DNA of 64,000 nucleotides from assembly GCF_001543895.1 (NCBI RefSeq), contig NZ_JYIJ01000011.1, forward strand, positions 82,593 to 146,592, in the 5' to 3' direction. The notes below the pieces were generated by a model. That model was not told where the DNA came from. It did no database searches and saw only the letters and a program-made list of their open reading frames with translations. The translations under genes were made by a program, and so were the position numbers. Source of the stretch: Carbonactinospora thermoautotrophica (GTDB taxonomy: Bacteria > Actinomycetota > Actinomycetes > Streptomycetales > Carbonactinosporaceae). How positions within the stretch are numbered: position 1 is the first letter of the stretch; the number at the start of each line of letters is the position of its first letter. This document shows, one piece after another, positions 57,188 to 64,000 of the stretch.

Positions 57188-58816
57188 ATGAAGCGCGTCG
57201 ACCGCCGGGCGTTCGTCCGCGCCGGCCTGGTGATCTCTGCCGGAAGTGTTCTCAGCGCCTGCTCCGCGAGCGGTTCCCCGCACGCCGGGCACGGCTCCTC
57301 CGGATCCGGCTTGATCCTGCCCGGTGACCCGCGGGTCCGCGCCGTAGAGGGCCAGCGCCGGTCCACCGGCCGGACCCGCGCCTACACCCTCACCGCGGCT
57401 CCGACCCGCGTCGACCTAGGCGGGCCCAAGGTCACCACCTGGGCGTACGGCGGGGAGCTGCCAGGGCGCGAGATCCGCGTGCGCAAGGGCGACGTCATCG
57501 AGGCCACGCTGGTCAACCAGCTCCCCGCCGAGACGACGATCCACTGGCACGGGCTAGCGCTGCGCAACGATATGGACGGCGTCCCCGCCGTGACCCAGCA
57601 GGCGATCAGGTCGGGCAGCACGTTCACCTACCGGTTCGTCGCCGACACCCCCGGCACCTACTGGTTCCACCCGCACACCGGCGTGCAGCAAGACCGCGGC
57701 CTGTACGCGCCCTTGATCATCGAAGATCCCGACGAGCCCGCGCCGTACGACGCCGAATGGGTCGTGGTGCTCGACGACTGGATCGACGGGGTGAACGGCA
57801 CTCCCGACGAGCTCCTCGCCGAGCTACGCCAGGGCATGGGGCATGGTGGCCACGACATGGGCGGCAACCCGCCCCAGGACGGCGGCGGCATGGACCACGG
57901 CGGGCACGGCATGGACCACGGCGGGCACGGCATGGCCGCCGGCGCGCGGGTGAACCCCGTGGCGGCCCGCTCCACGCCGATGCCCGGGGGTGGCCGGCTG
58001 CTGATGGGCGCGAGGAGCTCGCTGCTCGGTGGGGACGCCGGCGACGTGAGGTATCCGCACTACCTGATCAACGGGCGGGTCGCCACCGCCCCGCGCACCC
58101 TCGCCGCCAAGCCCCGGCAGCGCGTGCGGATCCGCCTCATCAACGCCAGCGGCGACACCGCGTTCCGGGTCGCGCTCGGCGGACACCGGATGACCGTCAC
58201 CCACACCGACGGTTTCCCGGTCCGGCCGGTCGAGGTCGACGCCCTGCTCATCGGGATGGGCGAGCGGTACGACGTGCTCGTCACCCTCGACGACGGCGTG
58301 TTCCCGCTCGTCGCGCTCGCCGAGGGCAAGAACGCCACCGGCCTGGCTCTGGTTCGCACCGGCGCCGGCTCCCCGCCGCCCGCCACCATCCGGCCGAAGG
58401 AACTGGACGGCAAGATCCTCCGCTACGCCGACCTCACCCCGGCGCCGAGCGTACTGCTGCCCGTGAAGACGGCGGACGTGACGCACCGGATGGAACTGAC
58501 CGGCGACATGATGAGCTACTCCTGGGGCATCAACGGCAAGGCGTTCGACCCCGAGCGCGTGGCCACGATCCGCGAGGGCCAGCGCGTGCGGGTGACCTTC
58601 GCCAACAAGACCACGATGTGGCACCCCATGCACATCCACGGTCACACGTTCCAGATCAACGGGACCGGCCCGCGCAAGGACACCGTGAACGTGCTGCCCG
58701 GCCAGACCGTCACCTGCGACTTCGACGCCGACAACCCCGGCCAGTGGATGGTGCACTGCCACAACGTGTACCACGCCGAGTCCGGGATGATGACCGTCCT
58801 CGGCTACCTGGCCTAA
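57188..58816 (+). CDS. Multicopper oxidase, Tat-exported
   Basis: The 542-residue protein has a twin-arginine signal 'MKRVDRRAFVRAGLVISAGS' with a lipobox-like LSACS. The three cupredoxin domains hold the copper ligands 'TTIHWHGLALRND' (near residue 118), 'GTYWFHPHTGVQQ' (near 157), 'WHPMHIHGHTFQ' (near 478) and 'WMVHCHNVYHAESGMM' (near 520). These are all the expected type 1, 2 and 3 sites. An insertion at about 217-255 is Met/His/Gly-rich (multiple GHGM and MDHGGHGM units), as in copper-resistance oxidases. The ATG follows GAGGTGA. It probably oxidises Cu(I) or a phenolic substrate outside the cell. Confidence 0.92.
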   Translation: MKRVDRRAFVRAGLVISAGSVLSACSASGSPHAGHGSSGSGLILPGDPRVRAVEGQRRSTGRTRAYTLTAAPTRVDLGGPKVTTWAYGGELPGREIRVRKGDVIEATLVNQLPAETTIHWHGLALRNDMDGVPAVTQQAIRSGSTFTYRFVADTPGTYWFHPHTGVQQDRGLYAPLIIEDPDEPAPYDAEWVVVLDDWIDGVNGTPDELLAELRQGMGHGGHDMGGNPPQDGGGMDHGGHGMDHGGHGMAAGARVNPVAARSTPMPGGGRLLMGARSSLLGGDAGDVRYPHYLINGRVATAPRTLAAKPRQRVRIRLINASGDTAFRVALGGHRMTVTHTDGFPVRPVEVDALLIGMGERYDVLVTLDDGVFPLVALAEGKNATGLALVRTGAGSPPPATIRPKELDGKILRYADLTPAPSVLLPVKTADVTHRMELTGDMMSYSWGINGKAFDPERVATIREGQRVRVTFANKTTMWHPMHIHGHTFQINGTGPRKDTVNVLPGQTVTCDFDADNPGQWMVHCHNVYHAESGMMTVLGYLA

Positions 58817-59335
58817 CCACCGCTCCACGGCCGCAGGACCCCGCCGGCTCCCGCGCTGCTGCGCGCTCAGTGCCTGGCACCAGCTCGAACACGAATGGTT
58901 CGACATATCGGCGCGATCGCTCCACAGCAACCCACACATCGGTGTTCGACTTTTGGAGAGGTCTCGTGCATGACGCTCCTGATCAGGCTCGGGCTGTTCA
59001 CGATCGCCTCGCCCGCCGCCACCTCCCTGTACGCGGTCGATCCCGCCGGGACGCTGAGCGTGAGCGGGGTGTTGCGAAATCCTCTACCAGGAGCTTCGCC
59101 CTTGACGGTCACCCGGGGCCTGTCGTGGTCTCAATCCCAAGGCACTACAGCCAGTCCCCAAGACACTACAGTCGCGTTCGCCTTTTTGGGATAGTTGGTT
59201 TCTGGGCACTACCCGAAAGATCGGACACGTGTGGCGCACACCTGACGTGGCGCGTGATAGAAGCCTTCTGGTTGATGAAGAAGCGTCTGTTGTCTTCGCC
59301 ACCGTGGTCAGCACGAGCGGCTAAGGGGACTGATC
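58817..59335. other. Intergenic region, nothing recognised
   Basis: About 520 bases. A frame from about 58970 reads 'TLLIRLGLFTIASPAATSLY', a plausible hydrophobic start, but it soon becomes low-complexity and has no family match. No promoter is clear for the YceI gene. Confidence 0.4.
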
Positions 59336-59926
59336 ATGAGCAGGTGGATCTTCGAGCCTGGGCATACCGAAGCTGAGTTCCGTGCACGCCACATGATGAT
59401 CACCTGGGTGCGAGGGCTCTTCAAGGATATTCACGGCTCGTTAGAGTTCGACTGGGACCGCTGCATGGACGCGACCTTCCAGGGCGAGATCGACGCCACC
59501 AAGGTCTGGACCGGCGAGCCCAACCGGGACGCGCATCTGCGCAGCGCGGACTTCTTCGACGTCGACCATTACCCGAAGATCTTCTTCACTGGTCGTGCGA
59601 CCGAGCGCACCGGATACACCCACGCAAAAGTAAGCGCGGACCTGACAATTCGCGGAGTAACACGTCCGGTGACACTGGATGTCGCGTACCTCGGTGAGTG
59701 GGAGACGCCATTCTGGGTCGGCGATGAAAATCGCGGGACGATGCGGCGCATGGGATTCGAGGCTACGACCACGATCAACCGTCACGACTTCGGCGTGGCA
59801 TGGCAGGACAAGCTGCCCGGAGGCGGCGTGGTCGTGAGCAATGAGATCTACGTGACCGTGGACGCGGAAGCAATACTCGAAGCGGACCTCGAGCGAACGG
59901 GTGCGATCGAGGGCTACCGGGACTGA
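59336..59926 (+). CDS. YceI family protein
   Basis: The 196-residue lipocalin-like protein reads 'WIFEPGHTEAEFRARHMMIT' at the start and 'SADFFDVDHYPKIFFTGRA' near residue 70, then 'LTIRGVTRPVTLDVAYLG' and 'INRHDFGVAWQ', the complete YceI pattern. Members bind isoprenoid-type or amphipathic ligands in a beta barrel. There is no signal peptide, which differs from the periplasmic E. coli protein but agrees with many actinobacterial copies. The ATG follows AGGGG. Confidence 0.87.
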   Translation: MSRWIFEPGHTEAEFRARHMMITWVRGLFKDIHGSLEFDWDRCMDATFQGEIDATKVWTGEPNRDAHLRSADFFDVDHYPKIFFTGRATERTGYTHAKVSADLTIRGVTRPVTLDVAYLGEWETPFWVGDENRGTMRRMGFEATTTINRHDFGVAWQDKLPGGGVVVSNEIYVTVDAEAILEADLERTGAIEGYRD

Positions 59927-60036
59927 CGTCTGGACCTCTGTAACGGGGGACGACCGTGGACTGCCCAGACCGGTCACGATAGCGCCGCGGGAAGCCCGCG
60001 TCCACGCATCCCTGCCACTACCAGCGCGAAGGTCTG

Positions 60037-60279
60037 TCAACTTTTCGGGTAGCCCTGGGAGTTGCTTTCCGCCTGGGACGAGGCGTCCGTCGCAAGCGAT
60101 CTCGAAGGTGTTGGGGCGGCCTCCAGCGCATGCCACGCAGTTCGGCAGTCGAGGACTGCGGTGTCCTTGACCTGAGCGATGATCAGCTTCTCCAGCTCGC
60201 GGATGCCGGTAGGCCCGTCCGCCGAAGCAGGGAAGCCCCAGGCGCGGTGGAATGCGCCCAAGTTCGCGGCCGGCAGCAT
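60037..60279 (-). CDS. Hypothetical 80-residue protein
   Basis: The frame starts 'MLPAANLGAFHRAWGFPASA' with GGAGG five bases before the ATG and ends 'AESNSQGYPKS'. The middle 'IRELEKLIIAQVKDTAVLDC' looks protein-like. No family was recognised. It lies in the gap between the YceI and GH15 genes. It could be the tail of a decayed longer gene, since the frame is open further upstream. Confidence 0.35.
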   Translation of the reverse strand: MLPAANLGAFHRAWGFPASADGPTGIRELEKLIIAQVKDTAVLDCRTAWHALEAAPTPSRSLATDASSQAESNSQGYPKS

Positions 60280-60517
60280 CCCAGCCTCCGAGAATGTCCG
60301 GCATAAGCGTTTTCTCACTGTTCGCCCAGGGGCTAGCGTGGAGGCGAGCGGGCGCTCGAGTGCCGGACGCCAGGTGGTACGCGGCCGGCGCCCGCTCGCC
60401 GAGAGCGGACGCGGGTGGCGACTCGTTCCGGCCTCGGTGGTCCGGTGGCCAGCGCAAGACCGATGAGCGCCCGCCGGGAGGCACTGCACCTTGTCTGGTC
60501 TCCTTGCGGGAGTGGGG

Positions 60518-62353
60518 ATGAGTACCACACCGATCGCGGAGTACGCGTTGTTGTCCGACCGCCATTCGGCTGCCCTGGTCAGCCGGGGCGGTTCGGTGGA
60601 CTGGCTGTGTTTCCCCCGGTTCGACAGTCCCGCGGTGTTCGCGCGGTTGCTGGACGAGGAGGCCGGGCACTGGTCCATGCGCCCGTCCGCCCCGTGCCGG
60701 GTGACCCGCCGCTACCTGGACCGGACGATGGTGTTGGAGACGACCTTCCGCACCGGGGCCGGGACGGTCGTGCTGACCGACGTGCTGTTGGTGGGTGCGG
60801 ACAACAGCGGCCACCGGCTCGGCGCGGGCGCCCCGCACGTGCTGGCGCGCCGGCTGAGTTGCACCGAGGGTGAGGTGACGGTGGAGGTCGAGTACCGGCC
60901 CCGCCCGGAGTTCGGGCTCATCACGCCGCTGCTGTCTGAGGTCGACGGCGGGGTGACCTCCCGGGGTGGGGCGGAATGGCTGGTGCTGACCAGCCCGGTG
61001 CGGTTGGTGGTCGGCGAGGATGATGCGCGCGGCACGGTGAGGCTGCGCGCGGGCGACACCTGGTACTTCGCGCTGCACCGTTCGACCCTGGAGACCCCGG
61101 CGCGGGTGTGGGGCCAGGAGGAGCTGGCGGCCGGGGTGGACGCCACGGTCGCCGCGTGGCGGTCGTGGTCGGACCTGCACCAGACCTATGACGGGCCCTG
61201 GCGTGACCTGGTCCACCACAGCGGGCGCGTGCTGCAGGCGCTGTCCTTCCAGCCCAGCGGCGCGATCGTGGCCGCGGCGACGACGTCGTTGCCCGAAGAC
61301 GTGGGCGGGGAACGGAACTGGGACTACCGCTACGCGTGGGTGCGGGATGCGAGCCTCACGATGGAGGCGCTGTGGGTGGCCGCCTGCCCGGACGAGGCCA
61401 GCGACTTCTTCGCGTTCCTGACCACCGCCGCCCCCTCCCTGGCCAAGGACAAGGCGCTGCAGATCATGTTCGGTGTCGGCGGGGAGCACGACCTCACCGA
61501 GCGCACCTTGCCGCACCTGCACGGCTGGCGCGGCAGCCGCCCGGTCCGGGTGGGCAACGGAGCGTGGCAGCAGCGGCAGATCGACGTCTACGGTGAGCTG
61601 CTCACCGCCGCGTTCCGCCTCGCCGACCAGCTCACCGGGATCGACGAGGCGACCCGGCGCTTCCTCATCGCCTGCGCGGACACCGCCGCGGAACGCTGGC
61701 GTGAGCAGGACCAGGGCATCTGGGAGGTGCGCGGGGCACCGCGGCACTTCCTGTACTCCAAGCTCATGTGCTGGGCGGCGCTGGACCGCGCCGTCGCCCT
61801 GGCCGACCAGCTGCGGGCCGAGGACCGGGTGGAGTCCTGGCGGCGCACCCGCGAGGAGATCCGGGACACCGTGCTGCGCCAGGGCTGGAGCGACCAGGCC
61901 GGGGCGTTCACCCAGTACTTCGGCTCCACCGAGCTCGACGCGTCAACCCTCATGATGCCCCTCGTCGGTTTCCTGCCCGCCGACGACCCGCGCGTGCTGG
62001 CCACCATCGACGCCATCGCCGAACGCCTCACCGACGACCAGGGGCTGGTCTACCGGTACCGCGCCGAAGGCGGCGTCGACGGCCTGGCTGGGGAGGAGGG
62101 CACCTTCCTGCTGTGCACGTTCTGGCTCGCCCAGGCCCTCGCCATGACCGGGCAGGTGGGGCGGGCCCGTGCGGCGTTCGAACGCGCCGCCGCGTACCGC
62201 AACGACGTGGGCCTGCTGGCCGAGGAGGTCGACCCGGCAACGGGTGAACTGCTCGGCAACTTCCCCCAGGCGTTCAGCCACATCGGCCTGGTGAACGCGG
62301 CCTGGGCCATCAACCAGGCCGAACACCGCACACCCACCAGGGCCCTCCCGTGA
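60518..62353 (+). CDS. Glycoside hydrolase family 15 protein (glucoamylase/trehalase-like)
   Basis: The 611-residue enzyme has an N-terminal beta-sandwich domain ('PIAEYALLSDRHSAALVSRG' and 'VDWLCFPRFDSPAVFARLLD') and an (alpha/alpha)6 catalytic domain with 'ERNWDYRYAWVRDASLTMEA' (about residue 270) and 'EEGTFLLCTFWLAQALAMTG' near residue 525, which hold the two acidic catalytic residues of GH15. The ATG at 60518 is preferred over an upstream TTG at 60491. GH15 enzymes of actinobacteria release glucose from starch or trehalose. The neighbouring glucose dehydrogenase would use the product. Confidence 0.88.
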   Translation: MSTTPIAEYALLSDRHSAALVSRGGSVDWLCFPRFDSPAVFARLLDEEAGHWSMRPSAPCRVTRRYLDRTMVLETTFRTGAGTVVLTDVLLVGADNSGHRLGAGAPHVLARRLSCTEGEVTVEVEYRPRPEFGLITPLLSEVDGGVTSRGGAEWLVLTSPVRLVVGEDDARGTVRLRAGDTWYFALHRSTLETPARVWGQEELAAGVDATVAAWRSWSDLHQTYDGPWRDLVHHSGRVLQALSFQPSGAIVAAATTSLPEDVGGERNWDYRYAWVRDASLTMEALWVAACPDEASDFFAFLTTAAPSLAKDKALQIMFGVGGEHDLTERTLPHLHGWRGSRPVRVGNGAWQQRQIDVYGELLTAAFRLADQLTGIDEATRRFLIACADTAAERWREQDQGIWEVRGAPRHFLYSKLMCWAALDRAVALADQLRAEDRVESWRRTREEIRDTVLRQGWSDQAGAFTQYFGSTELDASTLMMPLVGFLPADDPRVLATIDAIAERLTDDQGLVYRYRAEGGVDGLAGEEGTFLLCTFWLAQALAMTGQVGRARAAFERAAAYRNDVGLLAEEVDPATGELLGNFPQAFSHIGLVNAAWAINQAEHRTPTRALP

Positions 62354-62541
62354 TCGGATGGCGGGAACTCACCGCCGAATTCACCGGCGCCACCGGGCGG
62401 TGGCGTGCGGGAAGCTCGTCCACGACCACGCCTACCCCTGCCGCTTCCTCGACTGCCGCTACACCACGCCCGAGCACCGCATCCAGGCCACGGACCGCGT
62501 GAGCCGCGCAGGGACGTGAGCCACGCCAGGAAAGGATCACC

Positions 62542-63639
62542 ATGAAAGCGATCGCAGTACTGCCCGGAAGGGCCGACAGCGCGCGGCTGACCGAGATCGC
62601 CAAGCCGTCCGTGACCGACATCCCCGCAGGCCGCGGCGTGCTGGTGCGCGTGCTCCGCGTGGGGCTCGACGGCACCGACAAGGAGATCAACGCCGCCGAG
62701 TACGGCACCGCACCGCCCGGTGAGGACATGCTGATCACCGGCCACGAAAGCCTCGGCATCGTGGCGGAGACCGGACCCGCCGTGACCGAACTGGCCCCAG
62801 GCGACTACGTGGTGGCGCGCGTGCGCCGCGCCGGCACCAGCCTGTACGACCTCATCGACACCCCCGACATGACCACCGACGACGACTACTTCGAGCACGG
62901 CATCAGCCGGGTGCACGGGTTCCTCACCGAGTACTACGTGGAGGAGCCCCGCTACCTGATCCGCGTTCCCCGCCAACTCGCACACGTCGCGGTCCTCCTC
63001 GAACCGACCAGCGTCGCGGAGAAGGGGATCCTCCAGGCCTACGACATCCAGCGCCGGCTGAAGGTGTGGCAGCCGCGCCGCGCGGCCGTGCTCGGCGCCG
63101 GCACCATCGGCCTGCTGGCCACCATGATCCTGCGCAACCGGGGGCTGGCGGTCACCACCTTCGGGCTGGACGAGCCGCCGTACCTGAACTCCGACCTGGT
63201 CGAGGCGCTTGGCGCCTCTTACGTGAGCACCAAGCAGCACTCCCTGCACGAGGCCGCCGACGGCGGGTACGACCTGGTCTTCGAGGCGACCGGCTACGCC
63301 CCGATCGTCTTCGACGCCATGCACAGCCTGCTCGCCAAGAACGGCGTGCTCATCCTGTCCAGCGTCACCGGCGGCACGCGGCGCGTCGAGGTCCCCGCCG
63401 ACGCGATCAACCTCGACTTCGTGCTCGGCAACAAGGTCATGTTCGGCACCGTCAACGCCAACCGCGAGCACTTCGAGGCCGGGGTCCGCGACCTCGCCCT
63501 CACCGAGGCGCAGTACCCCGGCTGGCTTTCCCGCCTGCTCACCCACCCGGTCCACGGGCTGGACCACTACCCCGAGGCGTTGGGCGCCCTGGGCACGCCC
63601 GGCGCCATCAAGGTGTACCTGGAGATCGCCGCGGCGTAG
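62542..63639 (+). CDS. Glucose 1-dehydrogenase (zinc medium-chain type)
   Basis: The 365-residue enzyme oxidises glucose to gluconolactone with NAD(P). It resembles archaeal glucose dehydrogenases: 'VGLDGTDKEINAAEYGTAPP', 'LITGHESLGIVAETGPAV' (with the conserved GHE), and a nucleotide-binding loop 'AVLGAGTIGLLATMILRNRG' near residue 180. The catalytic pocket 'SVAEKGILQAYDIQRRL' also matches. The ATG follows AAAGGA. It is 188 bases after the GH15 gene and could form a pathway from trehalose or starch to gluconate. Confidence 0.88.
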   Translation: MKAIAVLPGRADSARLTEIAKPSVTDIPAGRGVLVRVLRVGLDGTDKEINAAEYGTAPPGEDMLITGHESLGIVAETGPAVTELAPGDYVVARVRRAGTSLYDLIDTPDMTTDDDYFEHGISRVHGFLTEYYVEEPRYLIRVPRQLAHVAVLLEPTSVAEKGILQAYDIQRRLKVWQPRRAAVLGAGTIGLLATMILRNRGLAVTTFGLDEPPYLNSDLVEALGASYVSTKQHSLHEAADGGYDLVFEATGYAPIVFDAMHSLLAKNGVLILSSVTGGTRRVEVPADAINLDFVLGNKVMFGTVNANREHFEAGVRDLALTEAQYPGWLSRLLTHPVHGLDHYPEALGALGTPGAIKVYLEIAAA

Positions 63640-64000
63640 CGGGCTCAGCGGCCGACGGCGCCAGCCTGGCCACCCCGTGTCTTGGGCGCGGCAGCGCGAG
63701 CGCACCGGCCGGCACGGCAGCGCCGGCAGGCCCGCGCCAGCAGCAGCGCGAGGCAGCGGCACGCGTGCCAGCGCCGAGGGGTTCCCGACCAGGCCGCCGA
63801 GGTCCAGCCGCAGGCCGCCGGCCACGAAGAAGACAGGGATCACAAAGTTGTACCCGATCGCCTCCGGCTTGACCCGAAACCGCGGGTGGGAGGAGGCGTT
63901 CCGGTCCACGATGCCGACCACGGCCCCGGCCAGGAACGCACCCAGGATGGTCTCCAACCCGAACCGTTCCGCGAGCGCCACAAAACCGATGCCGTATGCG
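63640..64000 (-). pseudogene. Cation/proton antiporter, partial and probably broken at its 3' end
   Basis: The minus-strand frame entering from the right edge reads 'LAERFGLETILGAFLAGAVV' and 'IGYNFVIPVFFVAGGLRLDL', a typical CPA2-type Na+/H+ or K+/H+ antiporter middle. After 'GLVGNPSALARVPL' the expected membrane segment becomes Pro/Arg-rich and the frame runs on without a normal stop into the glucose dehydrogenase antisense strand. A frameshift close to 63780 is likely. The start lies outside the window. Confidence 0.65.

Noticed and set aside
59441..61747. 768-residue antisense frame over YceI and GH15 genes
   Set aside because: Crosses two established genes and is low-complexity (His/Pro/Arg-rich).
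1..64000. tRNA, rRNA and CRISPR arrays
   Set aside because: No cloverleaf-like TTCGA/CCA patterns, ribosomal segments or regularly spaced repeats were found on reading both strands.

Overview
The window is high-GC DNA (Actinomycetota-like codon use, GTG starts, mycothiol- and mycofactocin-linked genes, Tat-type signals) from an actinomycete, apparently one able to oxidise methanol. No rRNA, tRNA or CRISPR array was seen. All calls come from reading the sequence; no database search was run.

Region 1 (1-11.6 kb) looks like a catabolic regulon for an unidentified organic acid. It holds a FAH-family hydrolase (partial), an HMG-CoA-lyase-like enzyme, a TesB thioesterase, a TetR regulator, a branched-chain-type ABC importer (livF, fused livM-livG, livH, livK), an acyl-CoA ligase, a cupin, a broken EthD gene and an F420-type LLM oxidoreductase. 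Five related 16-bp palindromes sit in front of its transcription units and probably bind the TetR protein. Region 2 (11.7-13.6 kb) is an insertion sequence flanked by two directly repeated 164-bp MITE-like elements.

Region 3 (13.6-37.2 kb) is a mycofactocin/methylotrophy island. The leftward genes are mftA (36-aa precursor ending IDGMCGVY), mftB, mftC, two FadH/OYE-type flavoenzymes, ETF alpha, FixC-like dehydrogenase, FixX-like ferredoxin, ETF beta, mftE, an SDR, mycothiol-dependent formaldehyde dehydrogenase plus an MBL hydrolase, and mftF. The rightward genes are an NDMA-type methanol dehydrogenase, a MoxR ATPase and a VWA protein with histidine-rich tracts, and a methyltransferase resembling MftM. 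A two-component system and a second iron-type alcohol dehydrogenase follow on the minus strand. mftD, mftG and mftR are absent from the window. The OYE enzymes and FixABCX may do the work of MftD and MftG.

Region 4 (38.2-43.3 kb) is an ABC importer operon with an acyl-CoA-dehydrogenase-like flavoprotein and a DUF4242 protein, divergent from a TetR gene. Region 5 (43.4-44.1 kb) is a decayed duplicate of the DUF6153/DUF305 locus joined to an ISL3 transposase scrap.

Region 6 (44.4-52.0 kb) is the least familiar part. It encodes two paralogous tubulin/FtsZ-fold proteins, two paralogous ~99-aa partners, an orphan sigma-region-4-like protein, an aliphatic amidase and a CbtA/CbtB cobalt transporter, ending at a strong hairpin. 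Region 7 (52.0-56 kb) is a graveyard (YyaL, IS481 and IS3 remnants) around a MarR/AmiC-like divergent pair. Region 8 (56-64 kb) holds copper-type secreted proteins (DUF6153, DUF305, multicopper oxidase), a YceI protein, a GH15 glycosidase, a glucose dehydrogenase and the end of a broken cation/proton antiporter.
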